Below are positions 16,166-24,664 of a DNA stretch of 35,339 nucleotides, in pieces. Origin of the DNA: Stomatobaculum sp. (lineage in GTDB: Bacteria > Bacillota_A > Clostridia > Lachnospirales > Lachnospiraceae); NCBI GenBank assembly GCA_017449925.1, contig JAFSYO010000100.1, forward strand, positions 1 through 35,339, in the 5' to 3' direction. A program made the position numbers and the translations under genes. The stretch's first letter is position 1; every line of letters begins with the position of its first letter. The notes under the pieces were generated by a model, which was not told the DNA's origin, did no database searches, and saw only the letters and a program-made list of their open reading frames with translations.

Positions 16166-16206
16166 AGAAATGAAAGGTTAAACAGCATCAAAAAGGAGTC
16201 ATCATC

Positions 16207-16881
16207 ATGAATAAGAAGAAAATTACATTTTTGCTCTCGGCAGCGTTTTCCATGATAGTCTTATTCTCCGGGACTGTATTTGCCTATGGATGGCAGTCCT
16301 CCGGCGGCCGCTGGTGGTACGGGACCAACTTCGACAACTCCAAGTATTACAGCAGCGGATGGCAGCTGATCGACAGAGCCTGGTATTACTTTGACGACGA
16401 CGGGTGGATGGTGCAGGACCAGTGGGTCGGCAATTATTACCTTGGTTCCTCCGGGGCTATGCTGACGAACGCCTGGACGCCGGACGGCTACTGGGTCGGC
16501 TCGGACGGGAAATGGATCGCCGGCCGGACGCCCGAAAAAAATGCGGCATGGACAGGTGACTATTACATATGGAATACCAGAAAGACCGCTGTTTACGGCA
16601 ATGCAGGACAAGGAATCGATACCCTTGAAGCAGACAGAAGCCATCTGCATATCAAGGGATATTTCCGCAAATTAGGTGATAACAAGGATGATTATCTCGG
16701 TTATCACGACAAAACATTTAATTTTGCGAGTTACTGTACTTTCTGGGAATCTGACGGGGATGAGGATTATGAACAGGATACCTGGAGAGAGTTTTACCAT
16801 GAACTGATCAAACGCGACGGACGGAGCCTTTATCTTCAGGTCGTAGATAATCTTATCCTCCGGGCGATGCTTTCCAAATAA
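16207..16881 (+). CDS. Secreted protein with cell-wall-binding (choline/glucan-binding type) repeats
   Basis: A 224-residue exported protein. Residues 1-26 form a signal peptide (NKKK start, hydrophobic core, cleavage near VFA-YG). Residues about 27-110 contain aromatic-rich repeats of the cell-wall-binding type (GWQSSGGRWWYG, GWQLIDRAWYYFDDDGWM, YYLGSSGAMLTNAW, GYWVGSDGKW), which bind choline or glucans at the surface. The C-terminal about 110 residues (WTGDYYIWNTRK to the end) match no domain I recognise; they are charged and rich in Tyr and Asp. AAAGGAG precedes the ATG. It is flanked by its own promoter and a shared terminator. Confidence 0.85.
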   Translation: MNKKKITFLLSAAFSMIVLFSGTVFAYGWQSSGGRWWYGTNFDNSKYYSSGWQLIDRAWYYFDDDGWMVQDQWVGNYYLGSSGAMLTNAWTPDGYWVGSDGKWIAGRTPEKNAAWTGDYYIWNTRKTAVYGNAGQGIDTLEADRSHLHIKGYFRKLGDNKDDYLGYHDKTFNFASYCTFWESDGDEDYEQDTWREFYHELIKRDGRSLYLQVVDNLILRAMLSK

Positions 16882-16929
16882 AAGGGAAGCGGAAATCATT
16901 AAGAAACGAATCGACGAACAGCGAACTGA

Positions 16930-16968
16930 AAAACCCGCATTGCCTTAGTTTGGGGCAATGCGGGTTTT
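16930..16968. terminator. Bidirectional terminator between converging genes
   Basis: A 15-bp perfect stem AAAACCCGCATTGCC and its complement (16930-16944 with 16954-16968), nine-base loop, A-run on one side and T-run on the other. It separates the plus-strand cell-wall protein from the minus-strand symporter. Confidence 0.9.
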
Positions 16969-16981
16969 GATATTCATAAGA

Positions 16982-18559
16982 TCAGTCGCCCAGGGAGCGC
17001 TTCGCCGCGACTTCCACGGTGGTGTCGAACTTCTCGAACCAGGTGTCGACGGCGTCCTGATCCGGCTTCGCCGTGAAGAGGCTTACCACCGGGACCAGGA
17101 TCAGGCCCACCATCATGGTCATGGCGCCGGAACGGACAGAGGAAGCGAAGAGGTAGCTGAGCATGGGGTGAAGCGCCGGATCAAAGTTGTTACCGGTCAG
17201 GGACACCCAAAGCTGGAACACTTCGACGCCCACGCCGAAGATGAAAGAGGCCCACACGGAGGCTTTCGTAGCCTTTTTCCAGTACAGCCCGTACAGGAAG
17301 GGGGCGAGGAAAGCGCCGGCCAGGGCGCCCCAGGAGACACCCATCATCTGCGCGATGAAGGTGATGCCGGGGTTGGCGTCCTTGATGATGGCAATGGCTG
17401 CGGAGATCGCGATGAAGAAGACGATAAAGCCCTGCATCATACCGACGACAGTTTTCTCGTCCGGCAGCTTCTTCATTCTGGGCATGATCACATCCAGAGT
17501 CAGCGTGGAGCTGGAGGTCAGCACCAGGGAAGAAAGGGTGGACATGGAAGCGGAGAGCACCAGCACGATCACGATGGCGATGATGATATCCGGAAGCGTG
17601 GACAGCATGGTGGGGATGATGGTGTCGTACGCCGGTGTGCCGGCAGGCGTGTAGGTGATCTTGTCGCTGTACAGACGTCCGAATCCGCCCAGGAAGTAGC
17701 AGCCGCCTGCCACAACGATGGCGAAGAGGGTGGAGATGATGGTGCCCTTCCGGACAGCGTCCTCGTTCTTAATGGAGTAGAACTTGCCGACCATCTGCGG
17801 CAGGCCCCAGGTTCCCAGACTGGTCAGGATCACCACGAAGAGAAGCGCCAGCGGCTGCGGGCCGAAGAAAGAGGTATAAGCTCCGAGCTGGCCGTTGCCG
17901 GCGTCGATCTGGGAAAGGCTCTTCACTGCCTCGGTAAGTCCGCCGTTGGAGACCAGGACAGAACCGATGACTGCCACGATGCCGAACAGCATGATGATGC
18001 CCTGGATAAAGTCGTTGATGGCGGTGGCCATGTAGCCGCCGAAAGTCACATAGATACCGGTGAGAACAGCCATGATGACGATGCACACCCAGTAGGGCAG
18101 GTGGAACGCCATGTTGAAGAGGCTGGAGAGACCGTTATAGAGGGAAGCCGTATAAGGGATCAGGAAAATGAAAACGATTATGGATGCGACTATTTTCAGC
18201 GTGCGGCTCTGGTAGCGCTTTCCGAAGAAGTCCGGCATGGTGCGGCTGTCGAGGGTCTGGGACATGATGCGGGTGCGGCGTCCCAGGATGGCCCAGGCGA
18301 GGAGCGATCCGATGAATGCGTTGCCGAGGCCGACCCAGGTGGTGGACATACCGAAGCCCCATCCGAACTGGCCCGCGTAGCCAACGAAGATAACGGCGGA
18401 GAAGTAAGAAGTACCAAATGCAAAGGCGGTGAGCCAGGGACCCACGGAACGGCCGCCGAGAACAAAACCGTTGACATCCGTCGCATGCCGGCGGCAGTAG
18501 AATCCGACGCCCAGCATAACAGCAAAAAAGACGACGAGAAGAATGATTTGAAGTGCCAT
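16982..18559 (-). CDS. Sodium:solute symporter (SSS family)
   Basis: A 525-residue polytopic membrane protein of the SSS family (PutP/PanF/SGLT group), with about 13 hydrophobic helices. N-terminal features fit: VNGFVLGGRSVGPWLTAFAFG and GTSYFSAVIFVGYAG near the first two helices, then DFFGKRY. Further landmarks are the VTFGGYMATAINDFIQG segment and LSASMSTLSSLVLTSSSTLTLDV, carrying the Ser/Thr residues that bind Na+ in relatives. The start at 18559 is set by AGGGGG eight bases upstream; a longer reading would begin within the promoter. The substrate (proline, pantothenate, carboxylate or sugar) cannot be told by eye. It has its own promoter with phased upstream repeats. Confidence 0.9.
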   Translation of the reverse strand: MALQIILLVVFFAVMLGVGFYCRRHATDVNGFVLGGRSVGPWLTAFAFGTSYFSAVIFVGYAGQFGWGFGMSTTWVGLGNAFIGSLLAWAILGRRTRIMSQTLDSRTMPDFFGKRYQSRTLKIVASIIVFIFLIPYTASLYNGLSSLFNMAFHLPYWVCIVIMAVLTGIYVTFGGYMATAINDFIQGIIMLFGIVAVIGSVLVSNGGLTEAVKSLSQIDAGNGQLGAYTSFFGPQPLALLFVVILTSLGTWGLPQMVGKFYSIKNEDAVRKGTIISTLFAIVVAGGCYFLGGFGRLYSDKITYTPAGTPAYDTIIPTMLSTLPDIIIAIVIVLVLSASMSTLSSLVLTSSSTLTLDVIMPRMKKLPDEKTVVGMMQGFIVFFIAISAAIAIIKDANPGITFIAQMMGVSWGALAGAFLAPFLYGLYWKKATKASVWASFIFGVGVEVFQLWVSLTGNNFDPALHPMLSYLFASSVRSGAMTMMVGLILVPVVSLFTAKPDQDAVDTWFEKFDTTVEVAAKRSLGD

Positions 18560-18667
18560 AATGTTACCCCCTGTAAAACAGTAAATATTGCTGTAATGAT
18601 CCAGCGGGCGCCCCCGTTTCGCTTTCGTTCTTGATTCCGGGGACTGGATTATTACAAACTGAGCATC

Positions 18668-18696
18668 ATCATACTCCGTGTTTTTCAAATTGTCAA
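18668..18696 (-). promoter_or_regulatory. Promoter of the sodium:solute symporter
   Basis: Minus-strand -35 TTGACA (18691-18696), 17-bp spacer, -10 TATGAT (18668-18673); about 100-nt leader. Confidence 0.8.
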
Positions 18697-18700
18697 TAGC

Positions 18701-18768
18701 AGTTTAAAGTGTTGAACTTTAAACCGCAAAACTTTAAACTGTAAAACTTTAAAGCATTAAAGTTTTAC
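18701..18768 (-). repeat. Phased TTTAAA boxes upstream of the symporter promoter
   Basis: TTTAAA occurs at 18703, 18718, 18733 and 18748, exactly 15 bp apart. Three of the units read AACTTTAAA followed by six variable bases. The last unit is also half of a perfect 12-bp inverted repeat with a four-base loop (18741-18752 with 18757-18768). The array starts seven bases above the -35 box, covering roughly -42 to -107. Confidence 0.75.
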
Positions 18769-18779
18769 AGAAACAAATA

Positions 18780-18818
18780 CTGCCGCTTCGGCCCGGATAT
18801 GCCGGGATGAAGCGGCAG
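18780..18818 (-). terminator. Terminator of the carboxypeptidase gene
   Basis: Outer stem CTGCCGCTTC/GAAGCGGCAG (18780-18789 with 18809-18818) and inner CCCGG/CCGGG, with T-rich GTATTTGTTT after it on the minus strand. Confidence 0.75.
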
Positions 18819-18823
18819 AATAA

Positions 18824-20314
18824 TTATCCTTTCCTCTTGAACCATTTCCCGCCTTTCCGGCTGTTCAGCCGGTTGTCCGGCAGGTAGTGGTCGACGGAAG
18901 AAGAGCTGTCGCGGTAAATTCCTTCCTGGGAGAACCCGGGGTTCTGTTCCTGCAGACGGCGCATGGATTCGGAGAATTTGATGTCGTCCCGGGAAGTATC
19001 GGAAAGAATGTGCCTGGCGAGAAGCACCAGGGCGGCAATTGCAGCGATGATCAGCAGAACGATGAGGCCGATCAGCACCTTCTGGAACACATCCGGAGAA
19101 GAAACAGCCTCCAGAAGCTTTTCGTGCAGGGCCGGGTCATTCGCCCCGGAAGTTTCTGTTCCGAGGTCCGTCGCCACGCTGACATCGTCCTGGGCTGCAA
19201 GAAGCCAGGTGGTGCCGATGACGCGGCCGTCGTAGAGATAAGTGAGACGGGCAGCGGCATTGCCGGGATCCTTGTCTGTAAGCTCGTAGGAAAGCTCTGT
19301 GCCCGCGTCGCTGAAGTCCGCATTTTTCGGAAGAGTCACGGAGCGGCCGGTATCCAACTGCAGCAGGGCGCTGTGGGTCCCGGTGAGGTCGATGTCGGAT
19401 TCCGGCGAGGTGTAAGTCGTCTCGTAGTCGCTGATATTGACGTTTTTAAAATTCGCGAAGCCGAAGTCCATCATGGCCTGGGTGTCAGAGTAATGGGTCT
19501 GATGGCCGTTCAGCACAACAGTGATCAGCTTCAGGCCGTCCCGCTCCACACAAGTTACCAGCGTATTGCCTGCCAGGGTGGTGTAGCCGGTCTTGCCGCC
19601 GATGATGCCCGGATAATACATGCCGGAATTCTTTTTCATCATCTTGTGGCCGCAGTAGACGGTGAAGGGGGTCTTGTTCGTGGCGTTGGGCGCCATTTCA
19701 TGGTACGTGGTGGAATCGAATTCCAGGAAGACCGGATTCTCGAAGGCTGCTTTGGAGATCAGGGCGAAATCGTAAGCCGTGGTGTAGTGCTCCGGGTTGT
19801 TCAGACCGGAAGGGTTCGCAAAGTGGGAATCCGTGCAGCCAAGCTCCGCCGCTTTCTCGTTCATGAGCTCCGCAAAGGCTTCAATGCTTCCGGCGCAGTG
19901 TTCCGCCAGGGCGTTCGCCACTTCGTTGGCGGATTTTAAAAGCATGGCGTACAACGCTTCCCGTACAGTGATCTGGTCCCCCGTGTCATAACCCGCGCTG
20001 GTGGAGCCGCGCTCCACGTTGTACACTGCGTTGTGGGAGAAGGTAATGGTGTCATCCAGATCGCAGCGCTCCACGATAATGAGAGCAGTCAGGATCTTGG
20101 TAATGCTTGCGGGAAAAAACTGCTGGTGGATGTTCTGGCCGAAGATCACGCAGCCGGAATCCGCGTCCATCAGAATGCCGCCTTCCGCCTGGATGGCGAT
20201 CTCCGAGGGCCATGCGGGGGCCGCGAGGGCCCTGGAAGAAGCCAGCAGTGTCATTATCATGCAAAGCGGGAGAAGAAGAGCAAGGGCCCGCTGTTTCAGT
20301 CTGAAGAAAATCAA
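18824..20314 (-). CDS. D-alanyl-D-alanine carboxypeptidase (serine peptidase S11, PBP5/DacF type)
   Basis: A 496-residue exported penicillin-binding protein that trims the terminal D-Ala of peptidoglycan stem peptides. The N-terminal hydrophobic segment (about 10-31) is a signal peptide ending near ALAAP. Catalytic motifs: S70-x-x-K73 (ASITK), S128-A-N130 and K241-T-G. A C-terminal hydrophobic helix (VLIGLIVLLIIAAIAALVLL) plus a basic tail implies anchoring by a true transmembrane segment rather than an amphipathic helix. The start is TTG at 20314: GGAGG lies seven bases upstream, and earlier in-frame starts fall at or before the predicted transcription start. Confidence 0.9.
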   Translation of the reverse strand: MIFFRLKQRALALLLPLCMIMTLLASSRALAAPAWPSEIAIQAEGGILMDADSGCVIFGQNIHQQFFPASITKILTALIIVERCDLDDTITFSHNAVYNVERGSTSAGYDTGDQITVREALYAMLLKSANEVANALAEHCAGSIEAFAELMNEKAAELGCTDSHFANPSGLNNPEHYTTAYDFALISKAAFENPVFLEFDSTTYHEMAPNATNKTPFTVYCGHKMMKKNSGMYYPGIIGGKTGYTTLAGNTLVTCVERDGLKLITVVLNGHQTHYSDTQAMMDFGFANFKNVNISDYETTYTSPESDIDLTGTHSALLQLDTGRSVTLPKNADFSDAGTELSYELTDKDPGNAAARLTYLYDGRVIGTTWLLAAQDDVSVATDLGTETSGANDPALHEKLLEAVSSPDVFQKVLIGLIVLLIIAAIAALVLLARHILSDTSRDDIKFSESMRRLQEQNPGFSQEGIYRDSSSSVDHYLPDNRLNSRKGGKWFKRKG

Positions 20315-20352
20315 AATAAGGCCTCCAGATAAAATGTCATAAAAAGACGGTC

Positions 20353-20404
20353 CATGCCATGGCATGACTTCCACAGTATAGACCGTTTTTATGTAAAGGT
20401 AAAG
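20353..20404 (-). promoter_or_regulatory. Promoter and palindrome upstream of the carboxypeptidase
   Basis: Minus-strand -10 TATACT (20375-20380) with a weak -35 TTTACC 17 bp upstream (20398-20403). A perfect 14-bp palindrome CATGCCATGGCATG (20353-20366) covers the predicted transcription start and could be an operator. Confidence 0.5.
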
Positions 20405-20445
20405 TGAAGAAAGAATGAAATGACTCAGGCGGAAGGATCAGCTGG

Positions 20446-21282
20446 TCATTCCTGCGTCCGCTCTTCCGTCCGGAGGTAGCGGGTGGCGACATAGGCCTGG
20501 GCGCCGTCGTAATTGATGATGGACCACTCTTCGTTGTGGGCACCGACATAGTCCACCTGGGTGTCCTTTTTCAGGGTGACGACGACGTCTGCGTTGGTGG
20601 AGGGCGCGGTGCGGACGTTCAGGTTCTTATCCGCGATGTAGACCGTGGTGACCACCGGGCCGGGAGCCTCAGTCTCCTGGGCTTCGGTCTCGGCTGCGGA
20701 GGTCTCTTCTGAAGAGTTGGACTCCTGTACAGCCTCTGTGGTCTGCGTGGGCTTCGTCTCTTTTTTATCCGCCGTGACCAGGCGGAAGATGCTGAAGAGC
20801 AGCACGATAGCAAGAATGGGGATCAGGAACTTCAGAAGGTCGAAAGGCTCAAAAGCAGGCCCTGAAGACCTCTTTCCGGAAGAACCGCCGCTGCGCCTTC
20901 CGGAGGAGCCGCCCCGTTTCGGCCGCTGGGAATAAACGCTGCGGTATGCGAATACCTCCTGGCTCAGGAGCTGATAGGCATTGCTGGCATTGTAGGCATT
21001 GTTGTCGCCGTTCTGCATGGCGGCATCGCCCAGCATGCGGATCTTGTGAAAATGCGTGCAGGAATCGCGGGTGATGATCGCTTTCCGGTAAAGATCATCC
21101 ACCATGTCGATCAGCTCGCCTTCCGGCAGGCCGTTCTTTCTGCACAGACTTCTGGCAATATATTCCACCGTCTGCCGTGCCTTGATCATGGCAAGACTGT
21201 ATTGTTTCTGCGAGATGAGGCGCTCAGTGTCGCTCAGGCCTGTCTCGATCAGTTCTCTTGCGGTTTTTCTTTCTGCAGCCAT
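20446..21282 (-). CDS. Membrane protein with helical N-domain and extracellular SH3 domain
   Basis: A 278-residue protein with three parts. Residues 1-115 are helical and soluble (HEPN/DUF4145-like: LAMIKARQTVEYIARSLCRKNG and DMVDDLYRKAIITRDSCTHFHKIRMLGD). Next come a Ser/Gly/Arg linker and one transmembrane helix (149-170). The rest is a Thr/Glu-rich spacer and a C-terminal bacterial SH3 domain (211-272: LNVRTAPSTNADVV, YVATRYLR) that probably contacts peptidoglycan. The topology is N-in, SH3-out. No catalytic residues are evident. Upstream is a good -10 (TATAAT, minus strand) with a weak -35. It is upstream of the carboxypeptidase on the same strand, suggesting a cell-envelope role, but that gene has its own promoter. 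Confidence 0.7.
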   Translation of the reverse strand: MAAERKTARELIETGLSDTERLISQKQYSLAMIKARQTVEYIARSLCRKNGLPEGELIDMVDDLYRKAIITRDSCTHFHKIRMLGDAAMQNGDNNAYNASNAYQLLSQEVFAYRSVYSQRPKRGGSSGRRSGGSSGKRSSGPAFEPFDLLKFLIPILAIVLLFSIFRLVTADKKETKPTQTTEAVQESNSSEETSAAETEAQETEAPGPVVTTVYIADKNLNVRTAPSTNADVVVTLKKDTQVDYVGAHNEEWSIINYDGAQAYVATRYLRTEERTQE

Positions 21283-21381
21283 AGAAAACCCTCCCTGACT
21301 ATACTGAACCCATTATAATAGATTTCAGCGTCTTTTGCATCTATTGTTGACATAAAATTCTGTCAGGAATTGTATTATATC

Positions 21382-22590
21382 TCAAATCATATCTTCAATT
21401 TCTTTTTCGCTGAAACCGTAAGAAGAGAGTACTTCCTTCGTGTGGAAGCCTTCAGGATAGCCGGCGTGGTCGTACCGGGGAGGACATTCGGAAAGATGCA
21501 GAGGATTTCCCATCTGTGTGACCGTTACTTTCTCTTCTGTTCCGGCTCCGGGACGATCATCTCTTTCCGTAGACGGGACCTGTACTTCCGGCCACATTCC
21601 TCTCATTTTCAAGTGGACGTCCTCCGAGACTTCCTTCAGGTCCATCACCGGTTCCACGCAGGCATCTGTCTTCGAAAATACGTCTGTCCACTCTGCCCTG
21701 GTGCGCGACCGGAAGATCTCGCGGAATGTTTCTTTAACCTGCTTTGCCCCCGCTTCTGTCCGTAGGATCTCGCCGCTGCTCCATTCATCTTTGCCAAGCC
21801 TCCGGCACAGCGCCGCAAAGAACTTCGGCTCCAGAGAACCCACGCTCATATATTCTCCGTCTGAGGTCTCGTAGTAGTCATAGACCGCTCCGCCGCTCAG
21901 AAGCCCGCTTTCCCTCTGCGGTACCGGCCCGCCTGCGAAAAAGGAGGCGCCGTCCATGGAGTTGAATGGGACCACACAGTCCTGCATGGAAATGTCGATC
22001 AGCTGTCCCTTTCCTGTTCTTTCTCTGTAGATCACTGCCGCCAGGATCCCGGCCACCGCATTCATGGAGCCGCCCGCCACATCGGCGATCTGGAAATTGT
22101 ACAGCGATGGTCCGCCATCTTTTCTCCCCGCCGCAGCCGCGATCCCTGCCCGGGCGAGATAATTAATATCATGTCCCGCCTTCATTGAGAAGGGACCCGT
22201 CTGGCCATAGCCGGTAATGGCGCAGTAGATCAGCCTCGGATTCACCTTCCGAAGCTCCTCGTACCCGATTCCGAGCTTCTGCATGACGCCGGGGCGGAAC
22301 TGTTCCACCACAATATCATAATCCGCCACAAGACGTTTTACCGCCTTAATCGCGGCTGGTTTTTTGAGGTTCAGGAAAATTGTTTTCTTATTCCTGCCAA
22401 GCCACCCCTGGGCCCCCGTGATTTTTGTTCCTTCGATCACAGGCGGCCAGTTCACCACCAGGTCATATCTGTCCTTGCTGCTGACCTTCAGCACCTCCGC
22501 CCCCATGTCTGCCAGGACCATCGTGGCGTAGGGACCGGGCAGCAAGGTGCTGAAATCCAATACTTTTAATCCGTCCAATGCGTGAGCCAT
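21382..22590 (-). CDS. CoA-transferase family III protein (CaiB/BaiF)
   Basis: A 402-residue class III CoA-transferase that moves CoA between carboxylic acids. The start LDGLKVLDFSTLLPGPYATMVLADMGAEVLKVS is diagnostic of the family; FRPGVMQKLGIGYEEL and the catalytic Asp (D170, QIADVAGG) follow, then the GRTGKGQLIDISMQDCV segment. Acid pairs handled by relatives include carnitine/crotonobetaine, formate/oxalate and bile acids; the substrate here is unknown. It starts 37 bp after mtnN on the same strand with AGGGAGG before the ATG, so the two probably form an operon although no functional link is obvious. Confidence 0.9.
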   Translation of the reverse strand: MAHALDGLKVLDFSTLLPGPYATMVLADMGAEVLKVSSKDRYDLVVNWPPVIEGTKITGAQGWLGRNKKTIFLNLKKPAAIKAVKRLVADYDIVVEQFRPGVMQKLGIGYEELRKVNPRLIYCAITGYGQTGPFSMKAGHDINYLARAGIAAAAGRKDGGPSLYNFQIADVAGGSMNAVAGILAAVIYRERTGKGQLIDISMQDCVVPFNSMDGASFFAGGPVPQRESGLLSGGAVYDYYETSDGEYMSVGSLEPKFFAALCRRLGKDEWSSGEILRTEAGAKQVKETFREIFRSRTRAEWTDVFSKTDACVEPVMDLKEVSEDVHLKMRGMWPEVQVPSTERDDRPGAGTEEKVTVTQMGNPLHLSECPPRYDHAGYPEGFHTKEVLSSYGFSEKEIEDMI

Positions 22591-22627
22591 GATCTTACCC
22601 TCCCTGGTTGTGTACCTTTTTCCAGTC

Positions 22628-23359
22628 TTATACTCCGGAGTGGATCATATACTGAACGATCCTTGCGCAGTTTGCTGCAGCTTCTTTCATAAAGGTCTCA
22701 AAATTCACGCCTGCGGATTCATCCGCCTTATCTGATATGGCACGGATGATCACAAAAGGCGTTTTGTTCAAATAACAGACCTGGGCTATAGCGCCGCCCT
22801 CCATTTCACAGCAAAGGCCGCCGAAATCAGACAGGATCTTCTCCTTCTGCTCCTTTGTGGAAATGAACTGATCGCCGCTGCAGACCCTGCCTTCAAAAAC
22901 ATGAAGCCCGGGAGCAGCCTTCTTGGCTGCCGCCACTGCAATATCCCGCATCGATTTATCTGCCGGGAATGCATATTTACCTGTGTACGGAATTTCTCCT
23001 TTTGCAAATCCGATTGCTTCCACGGTGAAATCGTGCTGAACAGCATCGACTGAGACAACAATGTCGCCAATATCGATCTGATTGTCCAGGGAGCCGGCAA
23101 CACCGGTATTAATGACCTTAGTGCAGCCGAATATGTTGATCAGAGTATTAGCGCATACTCCGGCATTTACCTTGCCTATTCCGCATTGAACGATGACTGC
23201 ACTTTTTCCTTCGAGCGTGCCTTCGCAGAATTCCATGCCTGAAAGTTCTGCTGTTTTCGTAATTCCGGCTGCTTTCTTCAGTGAATCCACTTCTTCGGCT
23301 ATTGCGCCGATGATGCCGATCTTCTCCTGTAAGCCGGGGGCTGCTGTGTTGTTCTCCAT
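22628..23359 (-). CDS. mtnN: 5'-methylthioadenosine/S-adenosylhomocysteine nucleosidase
   Basis: A 243-residue MTA/SAH nucleosidase of the PNP/UDP phosphorylase fold. It removes adenine from methylthioadenosine and S-adenosylhomocysteine, clearing products of SAM-dependent methylation and recycling methionine. Visible markers: IGIIGAIAEEVDSL with the catalytic-site Glu near residue 22, the NTGVAGSL ribose/phosphate region, CCEMEGGAIAQV (M186, E187 bind the ribose) and ISDKADE with the catalytic acid D210. Slightly longer than E. coli Pfs because of an N-terminal extension. AAAAGGAG precedes the ATG. Head-to-head with trmB; first gene of a pair with the CoA-transferase. Confidence 0.93.
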   Translation of the reverse strand: MENNTAAPGLQEKIGIIGAIAEEVDSLKKAAGITKTAELSGMEFCEGTLEGKSAVIVQCGIGKVNAGVCANTLINIFGCTKVINTGVAGSLDNQIDIGDIVVSVDAVQHDFTVEAIGFAKGEIPYTGKYAFPADKSMRDIAVAAAKKAAPGLHVFEGRVCSGDQFISTKEQKEKILSDFGGLCCEMEGGAIAQVCYLNKTPFVIIRAISDKADESAGVNFETFMKEAAANCARIVQYMIHSGV

Positions 23360-23445
23360 GTTTTCTCCTTTTAACCTCTTCGGTAATACGATTCCTTAAG
23401 TCTAATATTACTGCTTTTCCGGCGCGTATTCCACAAATAACGAAG

Positions 23446-23474
23446 TTGTGATTTCCCCTGAAAACTGGTAGGAT
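23446..23474 (+). promoter_or_regulatory. Promoter of trmB
   Basis: -35 TTGTGA (23446-23451), 17-bp spacer, -10 TAGGAT (23469-23474). Confidence 0.45.
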
Positions 23475-23513
23475 AGGTGGGAAAGTTCAGAACGGAAAAG
23501 GAGGAGCCGGTTT

Positions 23514-24173
23514 ATGCGGCTTAGGCATATGAAGGGCTGCGAGGAGTTCGTGGCCAGCAGCTCCAGCGTGGCGCACAGCCCGGAGCAGTACCGCGGCAGA
23601 TGGAAGGAGTATTTCGGGAATGATCAGCCCGTCGAGCTGGAGATCGGCATGGGAAAGGGACAGTTCCTCAGGAAGATGTCCGCGCTGCACCCGGAGATCA
23701 ATTACATCGGCGTGGAACGGTACGAAACGGTGCTGATGAAGGCGATCCGGAGAAAGGAACAGGAGGAGGCTTCCATTCCCGAGGAGGAGCGCAGAAAAAA
23801 TATGGTGTACCTCTGCGAGGATGCCCTGCGTCTTCCGGAATTCTTTGCGCCGGGGGAAGTCTCGAAGATCTACCTGAACTTCTCGGATCCCTGGCCGAAG
23901 TCGGGGCACGCCCACCGGAGACTCACCTCTCCGGTGTTCCTGAATCTTTACAACCAGGTGCTGAAGCCGGAGGGCTGCGTGGAGTTCAAGACCGATAACC
24001 AGGGCCTGTTCGAGTGGTCCCTGGAAGCGATCCCGTCAGCGGGGTGGAAGATCATCTACCTGACCCGGGATCTTCACGCGGAGCCGGAGGCGGCGCAGAA
24101 CGTGATGACGGAATATGAGGAGAAATTCTCCTCCCGCGGGCAGAAGATCAACAAGCTGATCGCTGTGAGATAA
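23514..24173 (+). CDS. trmB: tRNA (guanine-N7)-methyltransferase
   Basis: A 219-residue SAM-dependent enzyme that makes m7G at position 46 of tRNA variable loops. The SAM-binding loop LEIGMGKGQFL, the acidic second strand with NYIGVERYE, and the family signature LNFSDPWPKSGHAHRRL with the catalytic Asp are all present, followed by FKTDNQGLFEWSL. Length is typical for Firmicute TrmB. AAAGGAGGAG precedes the ATG. It is probably monocistronic; a trxA promoter region follows. Confidence 0.95.
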   Translation: MRLRHMKGCEEFVASSSSVAHSPEQYRGRWKEYFGNDQPVELEIGMGKGQFLRKMSALHPEINYIGVERYETVLMKAIRRKEQEEASIPEEERRKNMVYLCEDALRLPEFFAPGEVSKIYLNFSDPWPKSGHAHRRLTSPVFLNLYNQVLKPEGCVEFKTDNQGLFEWSLEAIPSAGWKIIYLTRDLHAEPEAAQNVMTEYEEKFSSRGQKINKLIAVR

Positions 24174-24321
24174 AGGACCGGCTAAGAAAGAGAGAAATGC
24201 CGCGGGACAGTCACAGGAAAGACACAAATCTGTTATACTATAATAAAAGCGGCCCGAGACCGGGAAGCTTAACAGATTTACATTTTCATGCATCAGGCAA
24301 AGCCTGAGAAGGAGGATCATA

Positions 24322-24636
24322 ATGGTAAAACAGGTCAATGCGGCAACATTTGAGGCAGAGGTCCTGAAGAACGCGAAGCCCGTTCTGGTGGATTTTTACG
24401 CAGACTGGTGCGGCCCGTGCAAAATGACGGCGCCGGTGCTGGAAAAGCTTTCCGAGGCCCAGGACGCGGTGGAAATCATGAAGCTCAACGTGGATGACAG
24501 CCCGGAGATCGCCCAGGCGTACCAGGTCATGAGCATCCCCAACCTGGTGGTGTTCAAGGACGGACAGCCGGCGGCAAGAGCTGTCGGAGCGCAGAATCTG
24601 GCCGGCCTGAAGGCCCTGATCGAGAAAGTTCTGTAA
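24322..24636 (+). CDS. trxA: Thioredoxin
   Basis: A 104-residue classical thioredoxin: the WCGPC redox motif (C30, C33) in VDFYADWCGPCKMTAPV, the cis-proline in MSIPNLVVF and a buried Asp region. It reduces cytoplasmic disulfides. GAAGGAGG precedes the ATG by about seven bases. A -10-like TATACTATAAT stretch lies at 24234-24244. There is no thioredoxin reductase next to it. Confidence 0.95.
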   Translation: MVKQVNAATFEAEVLKNAKPVLVDFYADWCGPCKMTAPVLEKLSEAQDAVEIMKLNVDDSPEIAQAYQVMSIPNLVVFKDGQPAARAVGAQNLAGLKALIEKVL

Positions 24637-24664
24637 CACCTCTGGAGAAAGTTTTCATTTCATG

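Noticed and set aside
16958..18634. Long plus-strand open frame opposite the symporter gene
   Set aside because: Low-complexity His/Asp/Gly/Glu-rich translation with no domain; a shadow created by GC-rich third positions of the real minus-strand gene. Similar antisense frames lie opposite the kinase (11436-13046), lipoprotein (4820-5878), permeases and others.
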